In this document: one piece after another, positions 36,501 through 51,500 of the stretch
Layout of the letters: every line of letters starts with the position of its first letter
Position numbering within the stretch: position 1 is the first letter of the stretch
From: Lentisphaerota bacterium
Lineage (GTDB): Bacteria; Verrucomicrobiota; Lentisphaeria; Victivallales; UBA1829
Assembly (NCBI GenBank): GCA_015061915.1
Contig: SUVR01000005.1
Span: 1 to 64,000, forward strand
DNA length: 64,000 nucleotides
Reading direction: 5' to 3'
Position numbers and translations under genes: made by a program
The notes under the pieces: model-generated
Database searches by the model: none
What the model was told of the DNA's origin: nothing
Seen by the model: only the letters and a program-made list of their open reading frames with translations

Positions 36501-39500
36501 AATGTGACCGTAAACGGATCCCGTCTGGACAAAGCCACGCTCAATGTCACGGCACAGAACTTCACCATGCAGAGTTCCACACTCAGTGAAGGGTCTGTGA
36601 CCCTGTCGGCACCTGTCGAGGCATTGACCGCGGCAAGAGCGGACTTCGTCAATACCACGCTCTACCGGACCGGAGTCACGGTGAATGCCGATGTGATCGC
36701 ACACTTCGCCAATGTGACGGCAGTCAGCAATAACAAGATCGTCACGCTGGCGGGCGGCAGTGCTTACGCCTATAACTCCATCTTCTCCGGCGCTACGGAT
36801 ATGACCGCTGCGTATTACAGCATCTTCACTTCCGCAGATGCCCGGACCGGTCTTTACAACCTGACCGGCAAGACCAATGCAACGATCTTCGGCAATGCAT
36901 ATCCCACCCTCAACGCCAACGGCGTCATTGAGATCGCTCAGGATGCTTCGCTCTATGCGATCCAGAACGGGATCATCCTCGGTACCACTGCCGATGGCAG
37001 CTATGCGTTCCTGCGTCCCAATGACGGCGGCGTGATGACCTGGTACGGAACGGATGGTGCAGCACTTGCTGATCAGAGCAGTGTGACCAAGATCGAACTC
37101 GACCAGCTGGGGAATATCCGCAGCAATGTCACTATGGCGGGTGCATACGCTCCGGCTCTGGAAGACAATGTGTTTGACGGTTATCACTACCGCACCATCG
37201 AAAACGGTGCCAATGATAACTACACCTGGGGTCAGACCGGTATCTTTGAAGTTTCCAAGGATGCCTCTGCCTGGGTGAAGGCGGAAGGCTGGAGACTGGG
37301 ACTTCCCACCTACCAGACTGCCAAGACCATCACCATCACTTCCGGTACTTCCATGAATATCATGGATACGGTCACGCTGGATCAGCTGATCGTTGCCGGT
37401 ACGCTGAATGTTACCAATGGCTCCAAGCTGATCCTGAACAATGGCGATGGCAACGACCTGACCAACAATGGCGTGATCAATATCGCCGGTACGATCTCGG
37501 TCAACAGCGGTGCAAACTGGGTCAACAGCAATAATTCCACGGTCAATTACAGCGGTGCAAATCAGAGCATTTACACCAATACCACTTACGGCAACCTGAT
37601 CCTTTCCGGAACTGCGGAATCCATCAAGACTGCCTCCGGTGTGCTGAATGTCAATGGCTCCTTCACCAACAGCGGTATCTTCAACGGCGAAGCGGTCAAT
37701 GCAGACTCCCTGACCAACAGCGGCGTCTTCACCGGTGCTGCGGTCACGACCGATGCGCTGACCAACAGCGGCAAGATGACCCTCTCCGGCGCCCTCAAGA
37801 CCGGTACGATCAACAATCATAACGGCACCCTCACACTGAGTGCAGACGGCAACAGCTGGAACACGAACCAGACGGTCGCCGGCACGGTGATCTATAACAG
37901 CACCGGCGCCCAGAACGTTGTCGCAAGCAAGTATGCCAACCTGACCCTGACCGGATACAATTCGGTCAAGACGGTTGCTGCCGATACATTCGGTGCTTCC
38001 GTAATCACGCTGGATAAGGATACCACCCTGAACCTGAATTATGCGGTCACAACCGCACCCTGGACAGCGGCGAACAGCACCCTGAACGGCACGGTCAACT
38101 ACCTCTCCACTGCAACCGGACAGATTCTGGTGGCAGACCACTACAATGTGCTGAACCTTGCCAAGGGATCCTTCTCTGTCAATGGCGATCTGGATGTGGA
38201 TGCCGCATTCGATGCCGCAGATGCCGTGATCACCTTCACGGATGCTTCCAGCCTGACGCTGGGCGGTTCCATGACCCGCTTCAGCAAGATGGATGTCAGC
38301 AATATCGAAGTCGCCTACAACGGCACAGGTTCGCAGACGGTTGCCGCTCTCACCTACGGCGCATTGACTCTCTCCGGCGGTGCAAAAGCCTTTGCCGGTA
38401 ATACCACGGTCAACGGCGAACTGAACGTCGACGGCGCAACAGTGGACTTCGGAGCGCACAATATCACGCTGCTGGGCAACTTCACTTATACGCCCGGCTC
38501 CAACATCACTGCCAGCGGCGCCTCCTTCACTTACGGCGGCGCAGCTCAGACGGTTGCCGCTCTGAACTACGGCACGCTGACCCTCGCCGGCAGCGGAAAC
38601 AAGACCTTCACCGGTGATACAGTGGTTGCCGGTGATCTGACGGTCTCCGGTTCTGCCAAAGCAGTCTTCGGTGCAAATCAGATCTCTGTTGGCGGTTCCT
38701 TCAACGGAACCACCGCCAATGCCGATGCGGATGAAGCCTCCTTCATCTACAACGGTGTGGATCAGACGATCGCCGCTCTCACCTACGGCAACCTGACCCT
38801 CTCCAACGGCGGGGTCAAGACCGCCGGTGATGTAACGGTCATCGGGGCGCTCATCAATAACTCCGGCGTCAACTTCAATGCCGGTGCGGTCAAGGCGGCA
38901 ACGCTGGACAACCAGGGCAACCTGACCCTCTCCGGTTCCCTCAATGTGACCGGCGAAATGAAGAATACCGGCGTCCTGACGCTGAATGCACAGAACAACA
39001 GCTGGACTGCAGGCGGCACGCTGGGCGGTAACGTTGTCTACGGTTACAACGGCACCGGTACGCAGAATGTGATCCGCGGCACCTACACCAACCTGACCCT
39101 CTCCGGTACGGATAAGGCATTTACCGGTAACACCGTCGTGACGGGCAATCTGAACAGCTCCGCTGCCAATGTGGACTTCGGTTCCAACACGGTCACACTC
39201 TCCGGCAACTTCATCGTCGCTGCGGGCAGGAATGTGGATGCTGCCGATGCCACGGTCATCTACAACGGTACTGCCGCTCAGACGGTCGCCGCACTTACCT
39301 ACGGCAACCTGACCCTCTCCGGCGCAGGTGCCAAGAACTTTGCGGGCAACACCGTGATCAACGGTTCGCTGAATGCTGTCGAGGCTGACACCATCGACTT
39401 CGGTTCCGGCAAGATCACCCTCAAGGGTGCTTTCAGCTACGACAACACCGCAACGGTGGATGCCGCAGATGCCACCTTCGAGTATGCGGGCGCGGATCAG

Positions 39501-42500
39501 AATATCGCCGCACTCACCTACGGCGCAATGATCCTCTCCGGTACCGGTACCAACACCCTCACGGGCAACACCGTGGTCAGCGGCTCTGTCACCATCAGCA
39601 GCAGCGTCACCCTGAACGGTGCGGGCAAGACCCTCACCGCTGCCGGCGTGACGGTGGATGGCGATGCGGTCCGTATGAACACCCTGAAACTGATCGGTGT
39701 CTCCGGCACGGATAAGTACGGGATCGTTCTGGCTGACGGCAAGAGCCTGGTTATGAACGGTGTGGCGGTCAGCGGCTTCCGCGGCGGTATCCTGGCGAAC
39801 AGCAATTCCCGCCTGACCATCGAAAACAGCTCCATCACGGGCAACACCACCACTGCACAGGGCGCCGGTCTCTACATCGCCTCCGGTGCAACGGTCACGA
39901 TGTTGAACAGCACCATCGCCAACAACAAGGGCGCTTCCGCTCTCTACATTGCGGGTACGGCAAACCTGTTGAACGTGACGGTCGCGGGCAATGATGCCAC
40001 CGGTATCCAGCTGGAATCCACCGGCACCCTGAACGCAGTCAACAGCATCATCGCTTACAACTATAAGACCGGTACGGCGGAACTGAACGACGTTCAGGCG
40101 GTCAGCGGCAGCACTGCCAACCTGACCACCACGATCGTCGGCAAGCACAACCTGTCCGACACCACCGGCGTGATCGAGCTGACTTACTCTACCACCGGCG
40201 AGCTGGCGGATGCCTCCGTCCTCTTCGCCAACGGTGAATATACCAACAGCGAGACCATCGACGTTTACACGAAGGACACCACGCTGAACCGCTGGATGCT
40301 GAACACGACAACTGCCGCAAACGGCACGGAATACATCGAAATCGGTAAGACGACCATCGCCAACGACGGTATGTTCGTGACGGTCGAACGCGACACCAAC
40401 GGTCAGATCACTTCCTACTCCTCCTCCAGAACCGCGTCTGCCGATGCGATCATGACGGACCAGATCGGTCAGACGGTCACCAACAGCTACGGCTACATCG
40501 GTGCCATCCGTACCGCAGGCGCCCGTATCAGTCTGGAAGTCACCACCGGCGGAGCAGCCACCACTGGCGAAACCACCTTTGCGGAAGCGCTGAACAACGT
40601 GAATGTGCTCAAGCTGAAGAACGCCACGATCACCTTCGCGGACAATGTGAAGGATGTGACCCTCTACAGCAACATCACCATCGACGGTCTGAACATCGTG
40701 GTGGAAGGCGGTTCCGATGTCCGGATCAGCGGTGCTGATACTTACAGCATCAACCTCACCGGCGCCGATGCCAGCCTGACCTTCCAGAACATCACGGTCA
40801 AGGATGCTGCGCTGAACATCCAGTCCGGCACTGCCTCCGTTGTCAATGCCACGGTCTCCGAAAGCGCGATCACCACGGCTGCGGGCACGACCCTCACGCT
40901 GGCGAATGCCACGCTGGTCAACAAGTCCGGCACGGTCCTCACCAGTGCGGGCACGGTCAATGCCATCAACAGTATCGTGGTCGGCGATGTTGCCGGCACC
41001 GGCAGCATCAACGGTCAGTACAGCGCCTTCACGGCTGACGTGGCTCTGGCGAACAACATCTTCACCACCACCAAGGCAACCGCAACGGGTATCTTCGGGT
41101 ACAATGATTACCGCATGGATGCCACCGGCAGCGTCTATCTGGTGGATTCCACCAATGGCGGCGCACTGGCTCTCCTGAATGGCGTTATGGTCGGTTATGA
41201 CAGCGTCAATAAGGAATATGTGATCGCCCGCGAAAAGAATGCGGACGGCACCTGGAACTGGATCAATGCCAAGGCAGACGCACAGATCACCGCCCTCAGC
41301 AAGGATCAGCTCGGTACCGATCGCGCTCAGAACGGCGTCAACGTGATGGGTGCATACGATGAAGGTACGGTCCGGAGCGACATCTTCGCCAGCTACCACT
41401 TCATCACCTCCGGCTCCGGCGATTGGGATGACGCATCCATCTGGATGTTCTCCGCCACTGGTGCGGAAGGCTCCTATCAGGCAGCCACCGGCAGCTGGCG
41501 TACCGCCCTCCCGGATGTGAATGCCCTCTCCGTCACGGTCAAGTCCGGTCACTCGGTCAATGTCAACAGCGGTATGGATATGGATCAGCTTGCCATCGAA
41601 AACGGCGCGGTCCTGAATGTCGCAACGGGCAGCAACCTGAACCTGGTCAACGGCGACGGCACGGATCTGGTCAACAACGGTACACTGATCCTGAACGGCA
41701 CGATCACGGTCGCCAATGGCGCCACCTGGACCAACGCGGATACTTCCACGGTCCGGTACACAGGTGATCAGACGGTTTACACCGGCACCACCTACGGCAA
41801 CCTGACCCTCGAAGGCGCTTCCGCCACCAGAACTGCCACCGGTACCCTCACGGTCAACGGTACGCTGACCAACGAAGGCACGCTCAATGCCGAAAATATC
41901 TCCGGCAAGACCGTTGTCAACAGCGGCACCATGGCGATCACGGGCAACGCAGCCTGGAACGATCAGACCATCGGCGGCACAGTGATCTATAACGGCACCA
42001 ATGCCCAGAACATTGCGGCGGGTACCTACAATATCCTGACGCTCACCGGCTCCGACAAGACTGCCAATGCGGCATTCGCAGTGAGCGGTGCGTTCACGCT
42101 GGAAGAATCCGCTTCCCTGACCATGGCATACAGCGCCACCGGCAGCGAATGGACCGCAGCGAACAGCACCCTCTCCGGCGATGTGACCTACGGCAACGGC
42201 GGTACGGTCATCGGTGACGAATACAGCAACCTGACCATCTCCGGCGCGGCATCGGTCAATGGCGACCTCACGGTCAACGGCGATCTCACCACCGGTACGG
42301 GTCCGGTCGACTTCAATGCGAACACTGTCACGCTGAACGGCTCCTTCAATCTGGGTGCCGGCGGCGCAGATGCCTCCGAAGCCGCATTCAACTATGCCGG
42401 AACGGATGCCCAGACGGTCGCCGCTCTCACCTACAAGAAACTGACCCTCACCGGCGGTAGCAAGTCTGCCACGGGTACGGTCATTGTCAACGCTGCGTTC

Positions 42501-45500
42501 TCCAACGCAGTGGAATTCGATGCTGAAAATCTGCAGCTGATGGATGCCGCCACGCTGACCAACTCCGGTACCCTGAAGCTCTCCGGCAATGATAACCGCT
42601 GGAACACTGCTCTCATGGTCGGTGGAACGGTCATCTATGACGGCGCCGATCAGGACGTGGTCGAAAGCAAGTACACCAACCTGCAGCTCAGCACCTCCGG
42701 CAGCACCAAGACGGTCTCCGCCGATACCTTCGGCGTGACCGGCAGTCTGACGCTGGATTCCGGCGTGACGCTGGATCTGGCGTATGTCACCACCGGCAAC
42801 GAATGGAGCGCCGCCAACAGCACGCTGAACGGCACGGTCAAGTACAGTGCAGCGAACGACGGAGCAGTGATCATCAATGACGAATACAGCAACCTGACCC
42901 TCACCGGCGGCACCAAGAACGTGAACGCCCTCGGCGATACGGTCAAGGTCGCCAACGCCTTCGTCAACAGCACCAACTTTACCGCAAACAACGTGGAAGC
43001 GGGCAGCGTTGACAACAGCAACGGCAAGATGACCCTCTCCGGCGGCCTCCGGACCGGCGTCATCAACAATACAAACGGTACCATCACCCTCGCGGGCAAC
43101 AATAACAGCTGGAACACCAACCAGACCGTCGCCGGCACGGTGGAATACAACGGCACCGCAGCGCAGGACATCGTGGGCAGCACCTACGCCAACCTGATCC
43201 TCTCCGGCAGTGTCAAGAACGGTACCACCCTCGGCATTACGGAAAACCTGACGGTTGCGGCGGGTGCAAGCCTGAATGCGGCATCCGTCAACGGCGCAGC
43301 GGCGGCAGTTGTCACCAACAACGGCACGGTCGCTCTCTCCGGCGCCCTCTCCGCAGGTACCCTGACCAACAACGGTACTCTGACCGCCGGTGCGACCACG
43401 CTCGCCAACCTCGCCAACAATGGCACCATGACCGCCAACGGCGCTCTCAAGGTCTCCGGGACTGTGGCAAATGCCGATTCCGCAAAACTGACCCTGAACG
43501 CTGCGGACAATGCCTGGACCGCCACCACCCTGAACGGGGAAGTGGTCTTCGCCAAGAAGGCAACGCAGGTCATCGCGGGTACATACAACACCCTGACCCT
43601 CGAAGGCGATGCCAAGACCTTCGCCGGTAACGTGACGGTCAATACCCTGAACGCCAACACCGGTACCGACTTCGGCGCCAACGATGTGGATCTCAAGGGC
43701 GCGTTCAATGTGGATCCCGCCGCAACGATCACTGCCAACAGCGCAACGGTCACTTACAGCGGCACCTCCGCACAGAGCATCTACACCAACACCACCTACG
43801 GCAACCTGATCCTGACCAACAGCAGCAAGTCTGCCGCCGGTACCCTCAAGGTCCTCGATACTCTGACCAACAGCGTGACGCTGGATGCGGAAAATGTGGA
43901 TCTCGGTACGGTCGCCAACACCGGCACGATGCAGATCTCCGGCACTGCCAAATTCGCCAACGGCAGCATCGGCGGTACGGTCATCTACGACGGCGCCGCT
44001 CAGACGGTCCAGACCAATGTGACCTACGGCAACCTGACGCTCTCCGGCAGCGGCGTGAAGACCGCAACCGGAACCTTGACGGTCTCCGATAGCTTCATCA
44101 ATGGCGTGACCCTCGATGCAGAAAACGTTGCGCTCGGTACGGTCGATAACACCGGCACCATGAAGATCAGCGGTACTGCCGACTGGAACACCACCAGCGT
44201 CGGCGGCACGGTGGAATATGACGGCGCAGATCAGAACGTGGCTGCAAGCCAGTACGCCAACCTGATCCTGTCCGGCAGCGGCACCAAGACGGTCGCAGCC
44301 GATACCTTCGGCGCAACCACGCTGACCCAGAACAACGGTACGACCCTGAAGCTGGCGTTTGTGACGGACGGCACGGAATGGACCGCCGCCAACAGTACGC
44401 TCGCTGGCACGGTCGAGTACGCCATGGATAACAGCAAGGTCATCGCGGACGACTACACGAACCTGACCCTCTCCGGCAGTGCTACTGCGGAAAGCAAGTT
44501 CGTTGTCTCCGGCAACCTGATCCTCGCTGCAGACAAGACCCTGGATCTGGCGTATGTGACGGATGGTACCGAATGGACCGCCGCCAACAGCACGCTGAAC
44601 GGCACAGTCAAGTACAGCGCAGCAGCCGACGGCGCAGTGGTCATCAATGACGAATACAGCAGCCTGACCCTGACCGGCGGCGTTAAGAATGTGAACGCCC
44701 TCGGCGATACGGTCAAGGTCGCCAACGCCTTCGTCAACAGCACCGACTTCACCGCGAAGAACGTGGAAGCGGGCAGCGTTGACAACAGCAACGGCAAGAT
44801 GACCCTCTCCGGCAAGCTGACCACTGGCGCTCTGACCAACGCCAACGGCACTATCACGGCGGGCGGCGCTCTGACTGCCAGTGCCATCACCAACACCAAC
44901 GGCGTGATCACGCTGAACGCGGACGGCAACAGCTGGAACGCAGATCAGACCATCGCCGGTACGGTGATCTACGGTGGTGCGGATCAGACGATCGTCAGCA
45001 GCAAGTACACGAACCTGACGCTCTCCGGCAGCGGCGTGAAGACCGCAACCGGAACCCTGACGGTCTCCGATAGCTTCATCAACAGCGTGACCATCGATGC
45101 AGAAAACGTTGCACTCGGTACGGTCGATAACACCGGTACTATGAAGATCTCCGGCTCTGCTGACTGGAATACCACCAGCGTCGGCGGCACGGTGGAATAT
45201 GACGGCGCAGATCAGAATATCGCTGCCAGCCAGTACGCCACGCTGATCCTCTCCGGCAGCGGCACCAAGACGGTCGCAGCCGATACCTTCGGCGCAACCA
45301 CGCTGACCCAGAACAACGGTACGACCCTGAAGCTGGCGTTCGTGACGGACGGCACGGAATGGACCGCCGCCAACAGCACGCTCGCTGGCACGGTCGAATA
45401 TGCCATGGATAACAGCAAGGTCATCGCAGACGACTACACGAACCTGACCCTCTCCGGCAGTGCTACTGCGGAAAGCAAGTTCGCGGTTGCCGGCAACCTG

Positions 45501-48500
45501 ATCCTTGCTGCAGACAAGACCCTGGATCTGGCGTATGTGACGGATGGTACCGAATGGACCGCCGCCAACAGCACGCTGAACGGCACAGTCAAGTACAGCG
45601 CAGCGGCCGACGGCGCAGTGGTCATCAATGATGAATACAGCAGCCTGACCCTGACCGGCGGCGTTAAGAATGTGAACGCCCTCGGCGATACGGTCAAGGT
45701 CGCCAACGCCTTCGTCAACAGCACCGACTTCACCGCGAAGAACGTGGAAGCGGGCAGCGTTGACAACAGCAACGGCAAGATGACCCTCTCCGGCAAGCTG
45801 ACCACTGGCGCTCTGACCAACGCCAACGGCACTATCACGGCGGGCGGCGCTCTGACTGCCAGTGCCATCACCAACACCAACGGCGTGATCACGCTGAACG
45901 CGGACGGCAACAGCTGGAACGCAGATCAGACCATCGCCGGTACGGTGATCTACGGTGGTGCGGATCAGACGATCGTCAGCAGCAAGTACACGAACCTGAC
46001 GCTCTCCGGCAGCGGCACCAAGACTGCCACCGGCACGCTGAGCGTCTCCGAAGCCTTCATCAACAGCGTGACGCTGGATGCGGAAAACGTTGCTCTCGGT
46101 ACGGTCGATAACACCGGCACCATGAAGATCTCCGGTACTGCCAGCTGGAACACCACCAGCGTCGGCGGCACGGTTGAATATGACGGCGCAGACCAGAATA
46201 TCGCTGCAAGCCAGTACGCCACGCTGATCCTCTCCGGTTCCGGCACCAAGACGCTGGCGGGTAATATCTCTGCAACGGATGCCACATTGAACGGCGTGAA
46301 GCTGAACGGTGCGGGCAAACAGGCAATGGTTTCCGGCGGTATGACCGTTACCGGAACCGCTGCAATCAGCAACCTGTCCCTGATCGGTACTGACAGCAAC
46401 ACGGGTGTTGATATCGCCGTCGGTGCGGAAGTCCTGATGGATGCGGTTTCTGTCAGTTCCTACACCATCGGTATCAACAACGGCGGCACGCTGACCCTGC
46501 AGAACAGCTCTCTCACGGATAACAATACGGCTCTCAGCAACGGCGGTACTGCTTACCTGCTGAATGTGACGGTTGCAGAAAATGATATGGGTATCAGCAA
46601 CAGCGGTACAGCTTATCTGCTGAATACCACGCTCGTGAACAATGCAACCGGTCTCAGCACTACCGGGACAACTCATGCGGTGAACAGCATCTTTGCGCTG
46701 AACACTGCGGCGAATGTGACCGGCACGCTGACAAGTGCGATCAGTGTGATCAATGGCGATGACAGCACCTACACCGCAGACCAGATCAAGAGCATCTTCG
46801 TCTGGAACGATGCGGACCAGATGGAACTGCTGACCGCTGCCAACGGTACCAGGTACTATGCGGTCGAACGGGAATCTATCGCGGGCGTTGTGACCGATGC
46901 CAACGGTGCTTACACCGGCAACGGCAAGATCCTGAAGCTGAGCCGCAACACCAACGGCACCATTACGGCGATCGCTTATGCGGACAGCAAGAGCGGTGCA
47001 TACACGAACCTGCTCGGCACGGATGCCGCCACCATGGTCGTTACGGACCAGGTCGGCAACAGCATCCCGACCCGGATCGAGCTGGGCTTCATCGGTGCGG
47101 TCAGACCTGCGGGTACTGCGATCAATATCACGGTCACCACGCTGGATGACGTGACCAGCGCAACGGATGGCGAAACCAGCCTGCGTGAAGCCATGGCGGA
47201 AGCAGTCGCCGGCGGTTACACGGAAGTGATCGTCAACTTCAAGGACGGTCTGACCGGTACGGTCACGCTGGACAGCGAACTGGTGCTTGACAGCGCTATG
47301 ACCATCACGATCAACGGTCAGCAGGGTATCGCTCTCGGCGGCGAACTGACCCTGAACCATGCGGATGGTATCCTGAATGTGGAAAATATCACGGTTACCA
47401 ACGGTGAACTGAATGTTGCCGGCGGCTCCCTCCACATTGTGAACGCCACCCTGAACGAAACGGCTGTGAACGTCAACGGCGGCACGGCTTACCTCGCCAA
47501 CGTGACGGCAGTCATGAGCAGCAATACCCGCGCAGTGGTCGGCAACGGCAAGATCGTTACGGTCAACGGCGGTGCGGCTTACGCTTACAACTCCATCCTG
47601 TTCGGTGCCACCGATCTGACCGGCGCCCAGTACAGCATCTTCCAGGGTGCTGCGGCTGCGGGGCAGGGCAATATCGGCAACGCCACGGCGGTTCAGATCT
47701 TCGGCAGCAATGCTCCGGTCTTTGAAAACGGCATCTATAAGATCAATACAACTAATACGGCACTCTACAGCATCCAGAACAGCGTGCTGGTCGGCTTCAA
47801 CGCCGCCGACAGCTCCTATGCCATCAGCAAGGACGGCGGTACCACCTGGATCGGCGCGGACGGCAACGCCGCCACCGGCAGCTATCAGGCGATCGCAGAA
47901 GATCAGCTGGGCAATATCCGCGGTACGGTCACTGTCACCGGCGCGGTGGATGCGGCAAATCTGAGTGCAGTGAAATATCATTACCAGACTCTGGCGGGCG
48001 ATCACCAGCTCAGCGATGCTCTGGCGGATACCTTCCGGATCTCCGCAAACGGCATCGACTGGATGAATATCGCCGGCTGGCGCGTGGCGAAACCCACGGC
48101 GGACAATGCAGAAAGCATCACGGTCGTCTCCGGCAGCAGCCTGACGATCGATGAAACCGCAACGTTGGATCAGTTCGTCAACAACGGTACAGTTACGGTG
48201 GCGGACGGCGTTACGCTGAACATCGCCGACGGTACCGGCGATGATCTGACCAACAACGGCACGCTGAATGTGACCGGCGAGATCGCAGTGGCATCCGGTG
48301 CCGCCTGGAACAACGCCGCAGATTCCACCGTGAACTACAACGGCGCAGATCAGACGGTCTACAACACCACCTACGGCAACCTGACCCTCTCCGGCAGCGG
48401 CACCAAGACTGCCGCCGGAACCCTGACGGTCGCCGGAACCCTGACCAATAACGTGACGCTGGATGCGGAAAATGTGGACCTCAACACGGTTAACAACTCC

Positions 48501-51500
48501 GGCATCATGCAGATCTCCGGCACTGCCGCCTGGACAAGCTCCAGCATCGGCGGTACGGTGGTCTACGACGGCGCCGCTCAGAACATCGTCGAAAGCACCT
48601 ACAACAACCTGACGCTCACCGGCGGCGATAAGACCTCCACCGGAACCCTCAAGGTTGCCGGTACCCTGACCAACAGCGTGACGCTGGATGCGGAAAATGT
48701 GGATCTCGGTACGGTCGCCAACACCGGCACGATGCAGATCTCCGGCACTGCCAAGTTCGCCAACGGCAGCATCGGCGGTACGGTGGTCTACGACGGCGCC
48801 GCTCAGACGATCCAGACCAATGTGACCTACGGCAACCTGACGCTCTCCGGCAGCGGCGTGAAGACCGCAACCGGAACCCTGACGGTCTCCGATAGCTTCA
48901 TCAATGGCGTGACGCTGGATGCAGAAAACGTTGCTCTGAACACGGTCGATAACACCGGCACCATGAAGATCAGCGGTTCCGCAGTTTGGACCGGCACCAG
49001 CGTCGGCGGCACGGTTGAATATGACGGCGCAGATCAGAACGTGGCTGCAAGCCAGTACGCCAACCTGATCCTGTCCGGCAGCGGCACCAAGACGGTCGCA
49101 GCCGATACCTTCGGCGCAACCACGCTGACCCAGAACAACGGCACGACCCTGAAGCTGGCGTTCGTGACGGACGGCACGGAATGGACCGCCGCCAACAGTA
49201 CGCTGAACGGCACAGTGGAATACGCCATGGATAACAGCAAGGTCATCGCGGACGACTACACGAACCTGACCCTCTCCGGCAGTGCAACTGCGGAAAGCGC
49301 CTTCAAGGTCAGCAATGCACTGACGCTGGCATCCGGTAAGACCCTGGATCTGGCGTATGTCACCACCGGCGATGAATGGACCGCTGCCAACAGCACGCTG
49401 AACGGCACAATCAAGTACAGTGCAGCAGCCGACGGCACAGTGGTCGTGGCAGATGACTACACCAACCTGACGCTGGAAGGCGGCAGCAAGAGCGCTGCCT
49501 CTGATCTGGCGGTCAGCGGCATCCTGCTGAACAACGCCTCCGCCTTTGCGGCACAGGCGATCACCGCCGGTACGCTGAACAACAACGGCGCTCTCACGGC
49601 AAACGGCGCAGTCAAGGCAACCACCCTGACCAACGGCGACAGCGCAGTCCTGACCCTTAATGCGGCAGGTAACAGCTGGACCGCCACCACGCTGGGCGGA
49701 GAAATGATCTACGCCGGTGCGGCAACGGAAGTCATCACCGGTACGTACAATACCCTGACGGTCAACACCGCTGCCGCCTTTGCGGGCGATGTGGCAGTGA
49801 CCACGCTGAACGCCAATGCGGATACCGACTTCGGCACCAACGAAGTGGATCTCAAGGGTGCGTTCAACATCGGTACCGGTGTCACCATCACGGCAGACAG
49901 CGCAGATGTGATCTACAGCGGTGCTGCACAGGAAGTCAAGGCGCTCACCTACGGCAGCCTGACCCTCTCCGGCAGCGGCGACAAGACCTTCGCAGGCAAT
50001 GTGACCACCGGCGATCTGGCGATTTCCGGTACTGCCGTTGCCAAGTTCGGCGCCAACACCATCACAGTGGGCGGCAGCTTCACCGGTGCGACCGCAGCGA
50101 ATGCCGATGCAGATGAAGCCACCTTCATCTACAACGGTGCGGATCAGACGGTCGCCGGGATCAAGTACGGCAACCTGACCCTCACCGGCAGCGGTATCAA
50201 GACCGCCGGTGATGTGGAAGTGGTCAATACGCTTATCAATAATGAAAATATCACCTTCAACGCGGGTGCAGTCACGGCGGCAACGCTGAACAACAGCGGC
50301 ATCATGAATGCCACCGGCGCCGTGGTCGTTACAACGCTGACCAATGTGGAAGGTGCAAAACTGACGCTGAACGCCGCCGGCAACAGCTGGACCGCCACCA
50401 CCCTGAACGGCGAAGTGGTCTATGCGGGCAGCGCAAGCTCCGTGATCGCCGGTCAGTACGATGTGCTGACGATCAACACCGCAGCCGCCTTTGCGGGCGA
50501 TGTGATGGTGAACACGCTGAACGCCAACGCCAACACCGACTTCGGCGCCAACGCCGTGGATCTCAAGGATGCGTTCAACGTCAAGAGCGGTGCAGTCATC
50601 ACGGCAAATAGCGCAGATGTGATCTACAGCGGTGCGGATCAGGAAGTCAAGGCGCTCACCTACGGCAGCCTGCTCCTCTCCGGCGGCGACAAGACCTTCG
50701 CGGGCAATGTGACCACCGGCGATCTGGAAATCTCCGGTACTGCCGTTGCCAAGTTCGGCGCCAACACCATCACGGTGGGCGGCAACTTCACCGGCGCAAC
50801 GGACAGCAATGCCGATGCGGATGAAGCCACCTTCATCTACAACGGTTCCGCAGCCCAGAACGTGGCGGGTCTGACCTACGGCAAACTCTCCTTCACCGGA
50901 GCGGGCGCCAAGACCCTGACCGGTAATATGACGGTCAACGGCGCATTCTCCGTGGAAGCGGATGCCGACTTCGGTACCAACGCAGTCACCCTGAAGTCTG
51001 CTATGACGGTCGCCGCCGGCAAGACCTTCGATGCGGCGGATGCCACCTTCACTTATGCGGGTACGGCAAACAGCATCTTCAGCACCACTTACGGCGCTCT
51101 GACGCTGGAAGATTCCGACAAGATCATGACGGGCAGTGTGACAGTTAATGGTGTCACCAACATCAAGGCTGTGGATCTCGCCGGTAACGGCAACACCTTC
51201 ACGGCAGTCGGCGGTATCCGGATCAACACCGGAGCCACCCGGATCAGCGATCTTACGATCACCGGCACGGCAGATACCTACGCATTGAACACCACGAACG
51301 GCGCCAAGCTGGTGCTGGATGGTGTCAGCGTCACGAACAGCCGCGGCGCTCTGCTCGTTGGTCTCTACTCCGAAGTCACGGTGAAGAACAGCAGCTTCAG
51401 CGGCAACAACTTCACCGGCGCAGCGGAACAGCATCATGCCACGGTGGCGGTCGCTCAGAACGGTAAGCTGACCATGCTGAACAGCACGATCGCGGGCAAC

